Shown: positions 1 to 8,783, counted from the stretch's first letter. The stretch: DNA of 64,000 nt from Phyllobacteriaceae bacterium (GCA_024742765.1 JANSXT010000021.1:1-64000), one strand, 5' to 3'. Made by a program: numbers and translations. The notes: a model not told the origin generated them from the sequence alone.

Positions 1-265
1 GTTCACCCATCTTGGTGGCCTGAGCGACCAGACCTTCATAGGCCGACTTGGCGTATTCGGTCTGAACTTCCATTGCCTTTTCAAGCGACTTGGAAGCGGC
101 CAGCTTTTCGAAAGCGGCGGCGCCGGCTTCGTAGGAAGCTTACGAATAGTCGGTGGCTTCGGTGGCGATGGCCTGCATGCCATTGGTCATGGCCGCATAG
201 CTCTTCAGCGAGCTGTCCATCATTTCATTGTTGGATTTGCTCAGATCTTCAAATGCTTTAATCAT
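1..265 (-). pseudogene. Phasin (PHA granule-associated protein), interrupted by an in-frame TAA
   Basis: Reading leftward from ATG at 263-265, the product starts MIKAFEDLSKSNNEMMDSSL and looks like the short alphaproteobacterial Phasin_2 family, which coats polyhydroxyalkanoate granules. After 41 codons there is a TAA at 140-142. The same frame then continues without further stops to the window edge with phasin-like sequence (AAAFEKLAASKSLEKAMEVQ, then TEYAKSAYEGLVAQATKMGE). No frame change is needed, so a single nonsense codon splits the gene. Phasins usually have a Lys or Gln-like residue at this point, so CAA or AAA to TAA is plausible. It may be a real mutation, a polymorphism or a sequence error. 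The 3' end lies outside the window. Confidence 0.75.
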
Positions 266-330
266 GGTGTCACCTGTCGGTTTGCGTTGATCTCGGGTCG
301 GCATCGTGACGCGATGACGTCCTCGTTCCT

Positions 331-359
331 TGTATAGTGTGCACTGCACAAAAATGCAA
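331..359 (-). promoter_or_regulatory. Sigma-70-type promoter of the phasin gene
   Basis: On the minus strand TTGCAT (354-359) and TATACA (331-336) are separated by exactly 17 bp, about 65 bp upstream of the phasin ATG. The spacer contains the TGCACTGCA operator described separately. Confidence 0.6.
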
Positions 360-377
360 GAAATTTTTTGCATTGCA
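340..377 (-). promoter_or_regulatory. Paired TGC-N3-GCA operators, likely PhaR sites
   Basis: Two copies of TGC-N3-GCA are seen: TGCACTGCA at 340-348, inside the promoter spacer, and TGCATTGCA at 369-377, just upstream of the -35 box. PhaR, the PHA-responsive repressor of phasin genes, is known in Paracoccus to bind TGC-rich CTGC-N3-GCAG-type sites. Binding at 340-348 would block RNA polymerase. The assignment to PhaR is inference from the motif and the target gene; phaR is not in the window. Confidence 0.55.
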
Positions 378-521
378 CAAAAAAACTTTGACACAAATCG
401 ACGAGGTCCGGTCAAGGAAACGGTTACCATAAACCGATTGGTAACGCTGGCGGCGTAGCCTGCGGGGAAGTTTGACGGCCCGTCCGGCCGTGTGCGTCCC
501 GTGTAACGAGAGTGCCCGCCC

Positions 522-1832
522 GTGTTCCAGTCTCCCCTCGCCTCCGGTGCAGCGTTTGCGCCCGTCCGCCTCGTCGTCCTTGCCCTGATCGCGCTGTGCG
601 TTGCCGCCGCGGCGCCCTCGCCCGCGCAAGCCAATCCGAAATATGCGGGCGTCGTCATCGACGCCAACACCGGCGAGACGCTCTATGCGTACCGCGCCGA
701 CAGCCAGCGCTTTCCCGCCTCGCTGACCAAGATGATGACGGTCTATATGATGTTCGAAGCGATGGAGCAGGGAAAGCTGCGGCCGAACACGCCGATCCGC
801 ATCTCGCGTCACGCCGCATCCATGATCCCGTCCAAGCTGGGCATCCGCGCCGGCGGCACGATCACCGCTGAAAGCGCCATCAAGGCGCTGATCACCAAGT
901 CGGCCAATGATGTCGCCGCCGCCGTTGCCGAACATCTGGGCGGCACGGAAAGCGAATTCGCGCAGATGATGACGCGCAAGGCCCGCCAGCTCGGCATGAG
1001 TTCAACGACGTTCCGCAATGCGTCCGGCCTGCCCAATTCCCGTCAGGTGACCACGGCGCGCGACATGGCGCGGCTCGGCATTGCGCTGCAGGAACATTTC
1101 CCGCGCCGGTTCGACATGTTTTCGACCCGCTCATTCCGCTATGCGGGCGTCACCCACCGCAACCACAACCGGCTTCTGGGCCGGGTGCGCGGCGTCGACG
1201 GCATCAAGACGGGCTATATCCGCGCCTCGGGCTTCAATCTGGTGACGTCGGTCAACCACAATGGCCGCTCGATCGTCGCCGTGGTGATGGGCGGGCGCAC
1301 GGGCGCCTCGCGCAACGCCCAGATGGAAAAGCTGGTCGCGCAATATTTCCCCAAGGCATCGCGCCGTGACCGCGGCCCGCTGATCGCCCGCAACGGGTCG
1401 ACCAACTTCGCCGTGCGTGGCGCATCGATCGCCTCGATCCCGCTCAACCGCCTGCCGATTCCGGCCTTCACCGACCGTGTGGCGGAAGTCGGTTCTGCGC
1501 CGGCCGCGCCCGTCGTCGCCTATGCGCCGACGCCGCAGCCGCGCGCCAGCGTCGATCCGATCGTCACCGCAACGCCGGCGGCCCGTTCGGGCTGGGTGAT
1601 CCAGATCGCCGCGCTTGAAACGCAGGACCAGGCCGTCGATTATCTGCGCGTCGCGCAGGCCCGCGCGCCGGGGATTCTCGGTGCGCGCGAACCGTTCGTC
1701 GAACAGTTCGTCAAAAGCGGCGTGACCTATCACCGCGCACGCTTTTCCGGCTTTGGCTCGAAATCCCAGGCCTGGAACGCGTGTTCGGCGCTCAAGCGCC
1801 ACAATTATTCGTGCCTCGCCTACCAGAACTAG
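522..1832 (+). CDS. D-alanyl-D-alanine carboxypeptidase (low-molecular-weight PBP) with C-terminal SPOR domain
   Basis: This 436-residue exported enzyme trims the terminal D-Ala from peptidoglycan stem peptides in the periplasm. An N-terminal signal peptide covers about residues 15-37. The three serine peptidase S11 motifs are present: SLTK (67-70, nucleophile Ser67), SAN (127-129) and KTG (229-231). A Pro/Ala-rich linker leads to a SPOR-type domain (about 358-436, beginning WVIQIAALETQDQA) that should bind denuded glycan at the division site. The start is GTG at 522; no ATG gives the whole signal peptide. It is divergent from the phasin gene. Confidence 0.93.
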   Translation: MFQSPLASGAAFAPVRLVVLALIALCVAAAAPSPAQANPKYAGVVIDANTGETLYAYRADSQRFPASLTKMMTVYMMFEAMEQGKLRPNTPIRISRHAASMIPSKLGIRAGGTITAESAIKALITKSANDVAAAVAEHLGGTESEFAQMMTRKARQLGMSSTTFRNASGLPNSRQVTTARDMARLGIALQEHFPRRFDMFSTRSFRYAGVTHRNHNRLLGRVRGVDGIKTGYIRASGFNLVTSVNHNGRSIVAVVMGGRTGASRNAQMEKLVAQYFPKASRRDRGPLIARNGSTNFAVRGASIASIPLNRLPIPAFTDRVAEVGSAPAAPVVAYAPTPQPRASVDPIVTATPAARSGWVIQIAALETQDQAVDYLRVAQARAPGILGAREPFVEQFVKSGVTYHRARFSGFGSKSQAWNACSALKRHNYSCLAYQN

Positions 1833-1871
1833 TGTCCCGGCCCCTCGCCGTCCCGTTTTTGTATTCGCGTA

Positions 1872-2576
1872 TCAGGACCGCTCGCCATGAAGCCGCAACA
1901 GAAAATCCTTCGCCTCGTTAATCCGCTGCGCCAAAAAGGAACTGCCGCCGAGATCGGGGTGGACGCGCTGCATCAGGCTGCGATGGGCCTTTCGGATCGC
2001 GGCCAGGTCCGCCCCCGGCTCAAGGCCAAGGATCTGGTAGGCCTCCTGCTCTGTCATGGCGCCCGCCTCAGCCGTGCTTCGCTGCCGCGCGGTGTCGTCC
2101 GGCTCCGCGTCGTCGCGCCAGCCGGGCATACGGCGGTCAAGATACGCCTCCAATAGCTGCGCGCTCTCGCCATCGTCGCGCACCTCGCGCGCCAGGTCGA
2201 GAAGTTCCGCTTCGCTCATCGCGTTCAGTTGGCGGCCTTCGAACGTGCCGCCCAACACCATGCCGTCCATCTCGCCGGTATCGTGGTCGAGCATCATTTC
2301 CAGCATCGCGCTGCGCACGGTCGACCGCTGACCGGGTGTCGCCTGAACGCTGGCGGTGCGCCGGGCACGCGCAAACAGCGCATAGGCAAAGAACAGAAGC
2401 GGCGCGCCGAGCCCGATCCGGCCCGTAAACGTCATGATGGCGCCGAGGAGCGCGACCAGCGCCGGCACCACATAGCGCAGCGTCCGGGCCACCTTTTCGG
2501 GCGGCGTGACGAGAAAGTACCAGACCGCCAGTCCGGCAAAACCAAGCGATCCGATCAGGCCGATCAGCGCGTTCAT
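1872..2576 (-). CDS. Membrane-anchored DnaJ-domain protein
   Basis: A 234-residue protein with three hydrophobic segments near the N-terminus (about 4-23, 33-51 and 54-69) and a C-terminal J domain (about 174-234) containing the HPD tripeptide at 206-208. J domains stimulate the ATPase of DnaK-type chaperones, so this is probably a membrane-tethered Hsp70 co-chaperone, in the layout of TIM14/DjlA-like proteins. The middle part (90-160) is acidic and of unknown role. Its ATG overlaps the stop of the upstream VWA gene by 4 bases, implying translational coupling. Confidence 0.85.
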   Translation of the reverse strand: MNALIGLIGSLGFAGLAVWYFLVTPPEKVARTLRYVVPALVALLGAIMTFTGRIGLGAPLLFFAYALFARARRTASVQATPGQRSTVRSAMLEMMLDHDTGEMDGMVLGGTFEGRQLNAMSEAELLDLAREVRDDGESAQLLEAYLDRRMPGWRDDAEPDDTARQRSTAEAGAMTEQEAYQILGLEPGADLAAIRKAHRSLMQRVHPDLGGSSFLAQRINEAKDFLLRLHGERS

Positions 2577-3307
2577 CGTCCCGACGCGCCTCCCTTGAGC
2601 TGGGTCAGGAGTTTTTTGTCGGACCCCGTGCCGCGGGCTTCAAGCGCCTTCAGCCCGCCGGTCGCATAGACGGCGATCGATTTGAGCAGGTCGGCGAGCA
2701 CCCGGGGCGAGGACGGATCGAAGCGGAACCAGCCGCCGCGCGTCAGCCGCGCGATCTCGCGGAACACCAGTTCGGCGCCCGGCTCGCGGCCTTCCTGGAA
2801 GATGAAGGCCGGCACGCCACGCACGCCGAGCTGGCCGGCCACATGGCCGAGCGCGTCGGCGTCCTCCTCCATCGCGTCGCCGATATAGATCAGCGCAGAA
2901 ATCGGCGACTTGCCGTGCTCCTTGAGCGCATGCTTGAGCACTTTGCCGATCTGGGTTCGGCCGGCGCGGCAGTCGATCCGGGTCATCATGGTGCCCAGTT
3001 CGCGGCCGTTTTGCGCCCAGCGCGAGGCGCGGCATTCGCCAAAGCCGCGAAAATAGACAAGCTGCATGGTCAGCGCGGTGGAGCTGGCAACGCTCTCGAA
3101 CATCTCGGCCTGGATGGCCGACGCCATGTCCCATGTGGGCTGGCGGCTCATGGTGGCGTCAAGCGCCAGCACGATGCGGCCGGCGCCGCCCGCGCCCGGC
3201 TTGACCGCCTTTGCCGCGTTCAGGAACGCGGCGATATCGCCGGACGGCGATGTCCTGGCCTCGGGCGTACGATCCGATCGATCGGTTCTGACCGGTGATT
3301 TGCTCAT
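2573..3307 (-). CDS. VWA-like domain protein
   Basis: A 244-residue cytoplasmic protein with a von Willebrand A-like fold: a first strand with an Asp-containing metal-site-like segment (IVLALDATMSRQPTWD, about 45-60), a middle region including a Gly/Thr segment (AGRTQIGKVLKHAL), and ALIYIGDAMEEDAD as the later acidic strand. The canonical MIDAS DxSxS is modified to DATMS, so metal binding is uncertain. Proteins of this type accompany membrane DnaJ proteins in many Hyphomicrobiales. The 4-bp overlap with the DnaJ gene suggests that the two act together. The substrate is unknown. Confidence 0.75.
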   Translation of the reverse strand: MSKSPVRTDRSDRTPEARTSPSGDIAAFLNAAKAVKPGAGGAGRIVLALDATMSRQPTWDMASAIQAEMFESVASSTALTMQLVYFRGFGECRASRWAQNGRELGTMMTRIDCRAGRTQIGKVLKHALKEHGKSPISALIYIGDAMEEDADALGHVAGQLGVRGVPAFIFQEGREPGAELVFREIARLTRGGWFRFDPSSPRVLADLLKSIAVYATGGLKALEARGTGSDKKLLTQLKGGASGR

Positions 3308-3388
3308 AGTGCCAAGATGGCGTTCTGTGCGGCGGATGCAAGATGGAATGCGTTCAGGCGTTTCCGGCCAAATTGGCGCACCGTGAGC

Positions 3389-3829
3389 CTACAGGAGACC
3401 CAGCTCCGAAAGTTCGGCGCGCATCTCCGACGGCATTTCGGCGAGCGCTGCGGCACCGTCGGACAGATCGCGGGGCGCATCCTCCGGTTTCAGATAGCGC
3501 CAGCCCTGGAACGGGCGGCGCGGCTGCGGCACGGTCAGCACCAGTTCGGGATCGAGCACCAGATCGCAGCGCGAGATGCCCTGCGCGTCGACGAACGGCC
3601 GGATGTCGACGATGCGCTGGCGGCTCTGCACCTTGCCCTTGATCACCCAATAAAGCGATCCGGTGCCGATGATCTCGTCGGCGCGTTTGGGGATCATCCG
3701 TGTCGTGTGCGTCTGTTCGGGCGGAAGACCCGCCTTGCGCAACGCGTCGAGGCGCGCTTCGATCCAGGCGCGGTGATCCTCGACGCTCTCCGCGCCGACG
3801 CACAGTTTGAGAAGGTGCAAGGCCATCAT
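3389..3829 (-). CDS. DUF1489 family protein
   Basis: A 146-residue protein without signal peptide or membrane segment. The N-terminus (MMALHLLKLCVGAESVEDHRAW) and the RMIPKRADEIIGTGSLYWVI block are typical of DUF1489, a small alphaproteobacterial family of unknown function. Two adjacent ATGs (3827-3829 and 3824-3826) are possible starts. It is encoded alone on the minus strand, upstream of the VWA/DnaJ pair. Confidence 0.85.
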   Translation of the reverse strand: MMALHLLKLCVGAESVEDHRAWIEARLDALRKAGLPPEQTHTTRMIPKRADEIIGTGSLYWVIKGKVQSRQRIVDIRPFVDAQGISRCDLVLDPELVLTVPQPRRPFQGWRYLKPEDAPRDLSDGAAALAEMPSEMRAELSELGLL

Positions 3830-3893
3830 TCCAATTTGGCGTCTCGGCTGGCCGGATCAATGCGCCAGATGCCGTCATCCACAGGCTAGCGGT

Positions 3894-5294
3894 TCAGCAG
3901 GCGGGCAGATTGACCGCAAGGCCCGCCAGCGAGGTTTCCTTGTAGCGGACATCCATGTCGGCGCCGGTCTGGCGCATCGTCTCGATGCAGTTGTCGAGCG
4001 GGACGACATGGTCGCCATCGCCATTGATGGCGAGCGAAGCGGCGGTGACCGCCTTGACCGCGGCGATGCCGTTGCGCTCGATGCAGGGCACTTGGACGAG
4101 ACCTGCCACCGGGTCGCATGTCATGCCCAGATGGTGTTCGAGCGCGATCTCGGCGGCGTTTTCGATCTGTTGCGGCGTGCCGCCCATCACCGCGGCGAGC
4201 CCGGCGGCGGCCATGGCGGCGGCGCTGCCCACCTCGCCCTGGCAGCCCACTTCGGCGCCGGAAATCGAGGCGTTGTGCTTGATCAGCCCGCCGATCGCCG
4301 CCGATGTCAGAAGGAAGGTGCGCACATCCTCCTTCGTCGCGCCCTCGTGAAACTGCGTCATGAACTTGATCACCGCGGGTACCGTGCCGGCCGCGCCGTT
4401 TGTCGGCGCCGTGACCACCCGGCCGCCGGCGGCGTTCTCCTCATTGACGGCCATGGCGTAGACGGTCAGCCAGTCGTTGGCGGCCATCGGGTTGAACCGG
4501 TTGGATTGGGCGCGCTCGGTCAGTTTTTCAGCCAGAACGGCGGCGCGGCGGCGCACTTTCAGCCCGCCGGGCAGTTCTCCGGTCGCCTGAATGCCGCGCT
4601 CGATGCAGCCATCCATGGCGTCCCAGACCGCATCGAGACGCGTGTCGAGATGGCTGTCGGGCGCGCGGGCGATTTCGTTGGCGCGCTTCATCTCGGCGAT
4701 GGACAGGCCGGACTTGTCCGCCATTTCCAGCATCTGGACGGCGCTCGCAAACGGGTACGGCACATGGTCGTCCTCGGCCTTGGCGCCATAGACCGTCGTT
4801 TCAGCGATTTCGTCCTCGCCGACGATGAAGCCGCCGCCGACCGAATAATAGCCGCGCCGCAGCAGCAGCCGGCCATCATCGTCATAGGCGTAAAAGGCCA
4901 GCCCGTTGGCGTGGCCGGGCATCGCCTCGACCTTGTCGAAGACCAGATCCGCGTCGGCATCGAAGGCGTAGCCGGGATGGCCGGGCGGTTCGACGCGGCC
5001 GGTCGCCCGCACCTTGTCGAGGATCGCCGGCATCGCGTCGGGGTCGACCGTGTCCGGCCGCTCCCCGGCAAGGCCGAGAACCACCGCGCGGTCGGTGGCA
5101 TGGCCGACGCCGGTAAAGGCGAGCGAGCCGTGCAGCGAAACGCCAAGCCGGGTGACGACGGCGCCGGAAGGCCTCGGCCAGGCATCGGACTTCAATTCAT
5201 CGAGGAACCGCGCCGCTGCGCTCATCGGCCCCATCGTGTGCGACGAGGACGGACCGATGCCGATCTTGTAGAGGTCAAACACCGACAGGAACAT
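3894..5294 (-). CDS. sdaA: L-serine ammonia-lyase (L-serine dehydratase), single-chain Fe-S type
   Basis: The 466-residue enzyme deaminates L-serine to pyruvate and ammonia. The start [20 protein letters not shown] (ATG 5292-5294) carries the conserved SSSHTMGP substrate-site motif of the beta domain. The alpha domain has the cysteines expected to hold the oxygen-sensitive 4Fe-4S cluster (in [20 protein letters not shown] and near the C-terminal LPAC). The length matches the one-piece SdaA family. An in-frame extension to 5387 exists but lies upstream of the family's normal N-terminus. Confidence 0.95.
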   Translation of the reverse strand: MFLSVFDLYKIGIGPSSSHTMGPMSAAARFLDELKSDAWPRPSGAVVTRLGVSLHGSLAFTGVGHATDRAVVLGLAGERPDTVDPDAMPAILDKVRATGRVEPPGHPGYAFDADADLVFDKVEAMPGHANGLAFYAYDDDGRLLLRRGYYSVGGGFIVGEDEIAETTVYGAKAEDDHVPYPFASAVQMLEMADKSGLSIAEMKRANEIARAPDSHLDTRLDAVWDAMDGCIERGIQATGELPGGLKVRRRAAVLAEKLTERAQSNRFNPMAANDWLTVYAMAVNEENAAGGRVVTAPTNGAAGTVPAVIKFMTQFHEGATKEDVRTFLLTSAAIGGLIKHNASISGAEVGCQGEVGSAAAMAAAGLAAVMGGTPQQIENAAEIALEHHLGMTCDPVAGLVQVPCIERNGIAAVKAVTAASLAINGDGDHVVPLDNCIETMRQTGADMDVRYKETSLAGLAVNLPAC

Positions 5295-5403
5295 GGCGTC
5301 ACCGTGATTGCCGAATGTGGCCATAGTCGGCGCCCGCCCGATCATGGGCGCCGCCGGCACCGACATGGATTGGCGCTGGCGCGACACGGTGCAGCACGCG
5401 ACC

Positions 5404-5435
5404 CAAAAAAGAAAGGGCCGCCAATTTGGCAGCCC
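5404..5435 (-). terminator. Rho-independent terminator of the small membrane protein gene
   Basis: The hairpin GGGC-c-GCCA / TGGC-a-GCCC (5415-5435, loop ATT) is followed on the minus strand by a T-rich tract (5404-5414). It separates the 48-residue gene from sdaA. Confidence 0.7.
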
Positions 5436-5474
5436 TGCTCGATCAAGCGTTCGTGTGACGGCGGAATGGTCCGC

Positions 5475-5621
5475 TCAGGATGCGGTGGCGCTCGTCTCCG
5501 TCACCACCAGGTCACCGCCCGGTTTGGCGCCGGCGACGTAGACGGCCAGCGCGACCAAGACAAATCCGGCCAGGGCCCACATTGTGAGGTTCCAGCCCGG
5601 CTTTGCAGTGTGTCGATCCAT
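5475..5621 (-). CDS. Small single-span membrane protein (48 aa)
   Basis: It begins MDRHTAKPGWNLTMWALAGF and has one hydrophobic helix (about 13-30), ending in a short polar tail. A GGAG ribosome-binding site lies 5 bases before the ATG (5619-5621), and a terminator follows the stop, so the unit looks like a real monocistronic gene. No family is recognised. The low-complexity tail VVTETSATAS gives no functional hint. Confidence 0.6.
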   Translation of the reverse strand: MDRHTAKPGWNLTMWALAGFVLVALAVYVAGAKPGGDLVVTETSATAS

Positions 5622-5961
5622 GATTGCTCCTGTTGGCCGCCCGGCGGGCGGCGTTCCCATCGGCTCGTGGTGGCGCGGCGTATAGGCAGATCGCCAAGTG
5701 CCCGCAAGTGAAAAAATGGCGAAAAAGCGGCGACGGCTCCGCACCCGCCTCGCGGCCATTGGCGATTTTCCATTGCGGTCAGCGGCTTGCACGGCGCGGC
5801 TGAGGTTAATTCCGGTTAGGATTTTCGACCAAAGAATGTCACGAAATCGCTGCGGTGCGGCAGAAGGCGTGTGCGCTGCGGCATCAGCGAGCCGAACGAG
5901 CCTGTCAAACTTGCAAGGCGTGCCGGCCTGTGCCACCGCTTTGGGCCGCAAGGAACGACCC
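5622..5961. other. Divergent intergenic region (340 bp)
   Basis: This gap lies between the small membrane protein gene (leftward) and the EamA transporter gene (rightward) and must hold both promoters. The only motif seen is TTAA-N6-TTAG at 5806-5819, a poor CtrA-like match with the wrong spacing. No RNA gene or riboswitch fold is recognised. Confidence 0.4.
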
Positions 5962-6918
5962 ATGAGCCAACAGACATCCGCCCTGCCCGCGCCGGACGGG
6001 ACGATCCGCAGGGCCGGCCCGCTCGATGTCGGCGGGCTGGTGCTGGTGGCGATCATATGGGCCTCGGCCTTCATCGCGATCAAGATCGCCGTGCCGGACA
6101 CCGGTCCGCTCTGGCTGGCGGCGATCCGGGTGACGATCGGCGCGATCGTGCTGGCGCCCTATGCGCTGTGGCGCGGGCTGGTGCTGCCCGAAACGGCAAA
6201 GGTCTGGGGCCTCGTGGTGGCCATGGCGATGCTCAATGTCGCCGTGCCGTTCTTCCTGATTTCCTGGGCCGGGCTGACGATCGATGCGGGCATGCTGGCG
6301 CTCTTGATGGGCACCGGGCCGCTGATGGCGCTTGTCGGCAGCCATCTGTTCACCCATGACGACAAGATCAACGCTCTCAAGCTGATCGCGGTGGCGCTCG
6401 GCTTTTCCGGCGTGATCGTGCTTGTCGGCGGGGCAACCCTTGGCGGGCTGGGCGGCGCGCACATCATGGCGCAACTGGCGACGCTGGCCGCTTCGCTGTG
6501 CTATTCGACGTCCGGGCTTCTCGTGCGCCGCATCGACATTCCGCCGACGCGGATGGCGTTTCTGGCGTTGTGTGTCGGCGCGGCGATGCTGATCCCGCTG
6601 GCAATGCTTGTCGACGGCGTGCCGGCCGCGATGCCGTCCGGTTCGGCGCTGTGGGCGCTCCTTTATCTCGGTGCGTTCCCGACCGGCCTTGCCTATGTGA
6701 TGCGCTACCAGCTCATCCGGGCGATCGGCTTTTCCACCTTTGCCCTTTCCATCTACATGATCCCGGCCTTCGGCGTGCTGCTCGGCGTCCTGATTCTCGG
6801 CGAAGAGCTGCAGCCGAAAATGCTGATCGCGCTCGGGCTGATCATGGCCGGCCTGTTCTTCGCGCGGGCTGGCAGCGGCGCGGCGACCGTGCGCCCCGTT
6901 GCGGAGCGCCGGTCATGA
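5962..6918 (+). CDS. EamA/DMT-family transporter
   Basis: A 318-residue inner-membrane protein with about ten hydrophobic helices in two EamA repeats (roughly 17-150 and 165-305). It is of the RhaT/YdcZ drug/metabolite transporter superfamily, usually exporters of amino acids or related metabolites. ATG 5962 is chosen because AAGGA lies 7 bases upstream and the preceding in-frame codons do not resemble the family. Its TGA overlaps the ATG of the next gene by 4 bases (ATGA), so it heads a three-gene operon. The substrate cannot be predicted. Confidence 0.9.
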   Translation: MSQQTSALPAPDGTIRRAGPLDVGGLVLVAIIWASAFIAIKIAVPDTGPLWLAAIRVTIGAIVLAPYALWRGLVLPETAKVWGLVVAMAMLNVAVPFFLISWAGLTIDAGMLALLMGTGPLMALVGSHLFTHDDKINALKLIAVALGFSGVIVLVGGATLGGLGGAHIMAQLATLAASLCYSTSGLLVRRIDIPPTRMAFLALCVGAAMLIPLAMLVDGVPAAMPSGSALWALLYLGAFPTGLAYVMRYQLIRAIGFSTFALSIYMIPAFGVLLGVLILGEELQPKMLIALGLIMAGLFFARAGSGAATVRPVAERRS

Positions 6919-7904
6919 CAAACGTTTCGGCGACGGAGACGGTGCCGCGCGGGCGGATCGACGCGCTGGATGTGGCGCGCGGCGTCGCGCTGGTCGCCAT
7001 GGCGACCTATCACTTTTCGTGGGATCTCGAATTCTTCGGCTATCTGGAGCCCGGCACATCGACCACGGGCGTTCTGAAATATTACGCCCGGTCGATCGCC
7101 GCCTCGTTCCTGTTTCTGGTCGGCGTCGGCATCGTCCTTGCCCATGTGAACGGCATCCGCTGGCGCGCTTTCGGAAAGCGCTGGGCGAAGATCGTCGCCG
7201 CCGCTGCGCTGATCACCATCGCCACATGGTTCGCCACCCGCGAGACCTATGTCTTTTTCGGCATCCTGCATCACATCGCATTCGCGAGCCTTGCCGGCCT
7301 TTTGTTCCTTGGCCTGCCCTGGTGGCTGCTTGCCGCGCTGGCAATCGCGATCTTTTTCGGCACACCGTTGCTGCAGTCGCCGATCTACACGCCGCTCGGC
7401 CTTAGCTGGACGGGCCTTTCCTCGACGCCGCCGCGCTCCAATGATTTCGTGCCCGTCCTGCCCTGGTTCTCGGCGGTGCTGGCCGGCATGGCGGTGGCAA
7501 AGCTCATCTTCATCGCGCGCACGCCGCCACGCGTCCTGACGCCGGATGGGTGGTCGGCGAACGACCCCTTGTCCCGGCTTCTGGCCCTGTTCGGACGATG
7601 GAGCCTGACCTTCTATCTGGTGCATCAGCCGATCCTGATCGGCCTTGTGTTCCTGGCCTCGCTCTTGGTTCCGGCCCAGCCGCCCGGCTTTGCGGCAAGC
7701 TGTACCGCCGCATGCGGCGCGCAGTTCGGAGCCGAGCCCTGCGCGGTCTATTGCGCCTGTGCGGAAGCGGAACTGGAAGCCGCCGGCAAGTTGGAGAGTC
7801 TGCTGAGCGAACCGGCAAGCGCGCAGAGCGATCTTGAGACATCGGCGATCATCGCCCAGTGTGCGTTCGAGGCCGGGATTGCCGGCGATGGAACCGGACA
7901 ATGA
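6915..7904 (+). CDS. DUF1624 / heparan-alpha-glucosaminide acetyltransferase-like membrane protein
   Basis: A 329-residue polytopic protein beginning with the family's cytosolic motif GRIDALDVARGVALVAMATY, followed by several membrane helices. This family is related to acyltransferase-3-like membrane enzymes that move acetyl groups across the membrane. Odd feature: between the penultimate helix (FYLVHQPILIGLVFLA) and the C-terminus is a soluble tail with six cysteines (in SCTAACGAQFGAEPCAVYCA and IIAQCAFEAG), which could form disulphides or bind metal. It is coupled at both ends through 4-bp overlaps. Confidence 0.8.
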   Translation: MTNVSATETVPRGRIDALDVARGVALVAMATYHFSWDLEFFGYLEPGTSTTGVLKYYARSIAASFLFLVGVGIVLAHVNGIRWRAFGKRWAKIVAAAALITIATWFATRETYVFFGILHHIAFASLAGLLFLGLPWWLLAALAIAIFFGTPLLQSPIYTPLGLSWTGLSSTPPRSNDFVPVLPWFSAVLAGMAVAKLIFIARTPPRVLTPDGWSANDPLSRLLALFGRWSLTFYLVHQPILIGLVFLASLLVPAQPPGFAASCTAACGAQFGAEPCAVYCACAEAELEAAGKLESLLSEPASAQSDLETSAIIAQCAFEAGIAGDGTGQ

Positions 7905-8386
7905 ACACGCAAGCCCATCCAGAAGATCGCCCCAGCACATTTCCATGGCCGCCGGTGCTGCTGGTCGGCTTCGTGACGCTGGGCGTTGTGCTCGGGATGT
8001 TCGTCCCGCTTGGCTGGCCCACCGGCATGTGGGATGACCTTCTGACGGGCCTCGGCCTGTTCCTGATCATCGTGGCCTTGATCATCGATGTCAGCGCCAT
8101 GCGCACCATGTCGGCCGCCAAAACGACCGTGCTGCCGCACAAGAAGTCCGACCATCTGGTGACCAAGGGCATCTTCCGGTTCAGCCGCAATCCGATCTAT
8201 GTCGCCAATGTCATGTTGATCGCCGGCATCGGCCTGTTCTTCGGAAACTGGTGGCTGGTCCTTTTGGCGCCGGTCGACGGGTTTGCGACGCAAAAACTCG
8301 CCATCGAGCGCGAGGAAGCGCATCTGGAAGCGCGCTTCGGCAAGACCTATCGGGACTACAAAAAGAGCGTGAACCGCTGGATTTGA
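7901..8386 (+). CDS. Isoprenylcysteine carboxyl methyltransferase-like (ICMT/PEMT) membrane protein
   Basis: A 161-residue integral membrane protein with four hydrophobic segments and the C-terminal ICMT signature (VTKGIFRFSRNPIYVANVML, then AIEREEAHLEARFGKTYRDY). Bacterial members are S-adenosylmethionine-dependent methyltransferases of mostly unknown lipid or small-molecule substrates. The ATG at 7901 overlaps the preceding stop by 4 bases, making this the last gene of the EamA-acyltransferase operon. Confidence 0.88.
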   Translation: MNTQAHPEDRPSTFPWPPVLLVGFVTLGVVLGMFVPLGWPTGMWDDLLTGLGLFLIIVALIIDVSAMRTMSAAKTTVLPHKKSDHLVTKGIFRFSRNPIYVANVMLIAGIGLFFGNWWLVLLAPVDGFATQKLAIEREEAHLEARFGKTYRDYKKSVNRWI

Positions 8387-8396
8387 GGGCCGCGCG

Positions 8397-8783
8397 TCAG
8401 GACGCCACGCGCAGTTCGGCAAGCCGGTTGAGGCAGTTTTCCTCGACCTGATCGAGTTCGGCCAGCGTTTCTTCGATGTCTTTGCGCTTCTGGCGCAGTT
8501 CGGCACGCTTTTCCTCGACCCGCTCGACGATGGCGCGCATCTGGCCGGCCTCGCCCGGCGGTTCCTTGTACATCTGCACGATCTCGCGGATCTCGGCGAT
8601 CGAAAAGCCCAGCCGCTTGCCGCGCATGATCTGCTTGATCAGGTGCCGGTCGCCGGGCCGGAAAAGCCGTGTGCGGCCGCGCCGGACGGGCGAAATCAGC
8701 CCTTCGTCCTCGTAGAAGCGCAGGGTCCGGGTCGAGACACCGAATTCGCGTGTCAGTTCGGTGATCGTATAAAATTCACGCAT
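8397..8783 (-). CDS. MerR-family regulator, LiuR-like
   Basis: A 128-residue regulator. Its N-terminal winged helix (YTITELTREFGVSTRTLRFY, about 4-70) is followed by an effector-side coiled coil (75-118, VERVEEKRAELRQKRKDIEE). There are no metal-binding cysteine pairs; the single Cys near the end is not a CueR-type loop. The sequence resembles LiuR, the MerR-type regulator of leucine/isovalerate and related CoA-ester catabolism. The window carries leucine genes at 28.9-37.2 kb, a possible target set, but no matching operator was found there. ATG 8781-8783 is the only start that preserves the domain without extra sequence. Confidence 0.8.
   Translation of the reverse strand: MREFYTITELTREFGVSTRTLRFYEDEGLISPVRRGRTRLFRPGDRHLIKQIMRGKRLGFSIAEIREIVQMYKEPPGEAGQMRAIVERVEEKRAELRQKRKDIEETLAELDQVEENCLNRLAELRVAS

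Noticed and set aside
140-670. A 176-codon minus-strand frame containing the phasin start
   Set aside because: The part upstream of MIKAFEDL reads through the phasin promoter and the carboxypeptidase gene, so the real start is 265.
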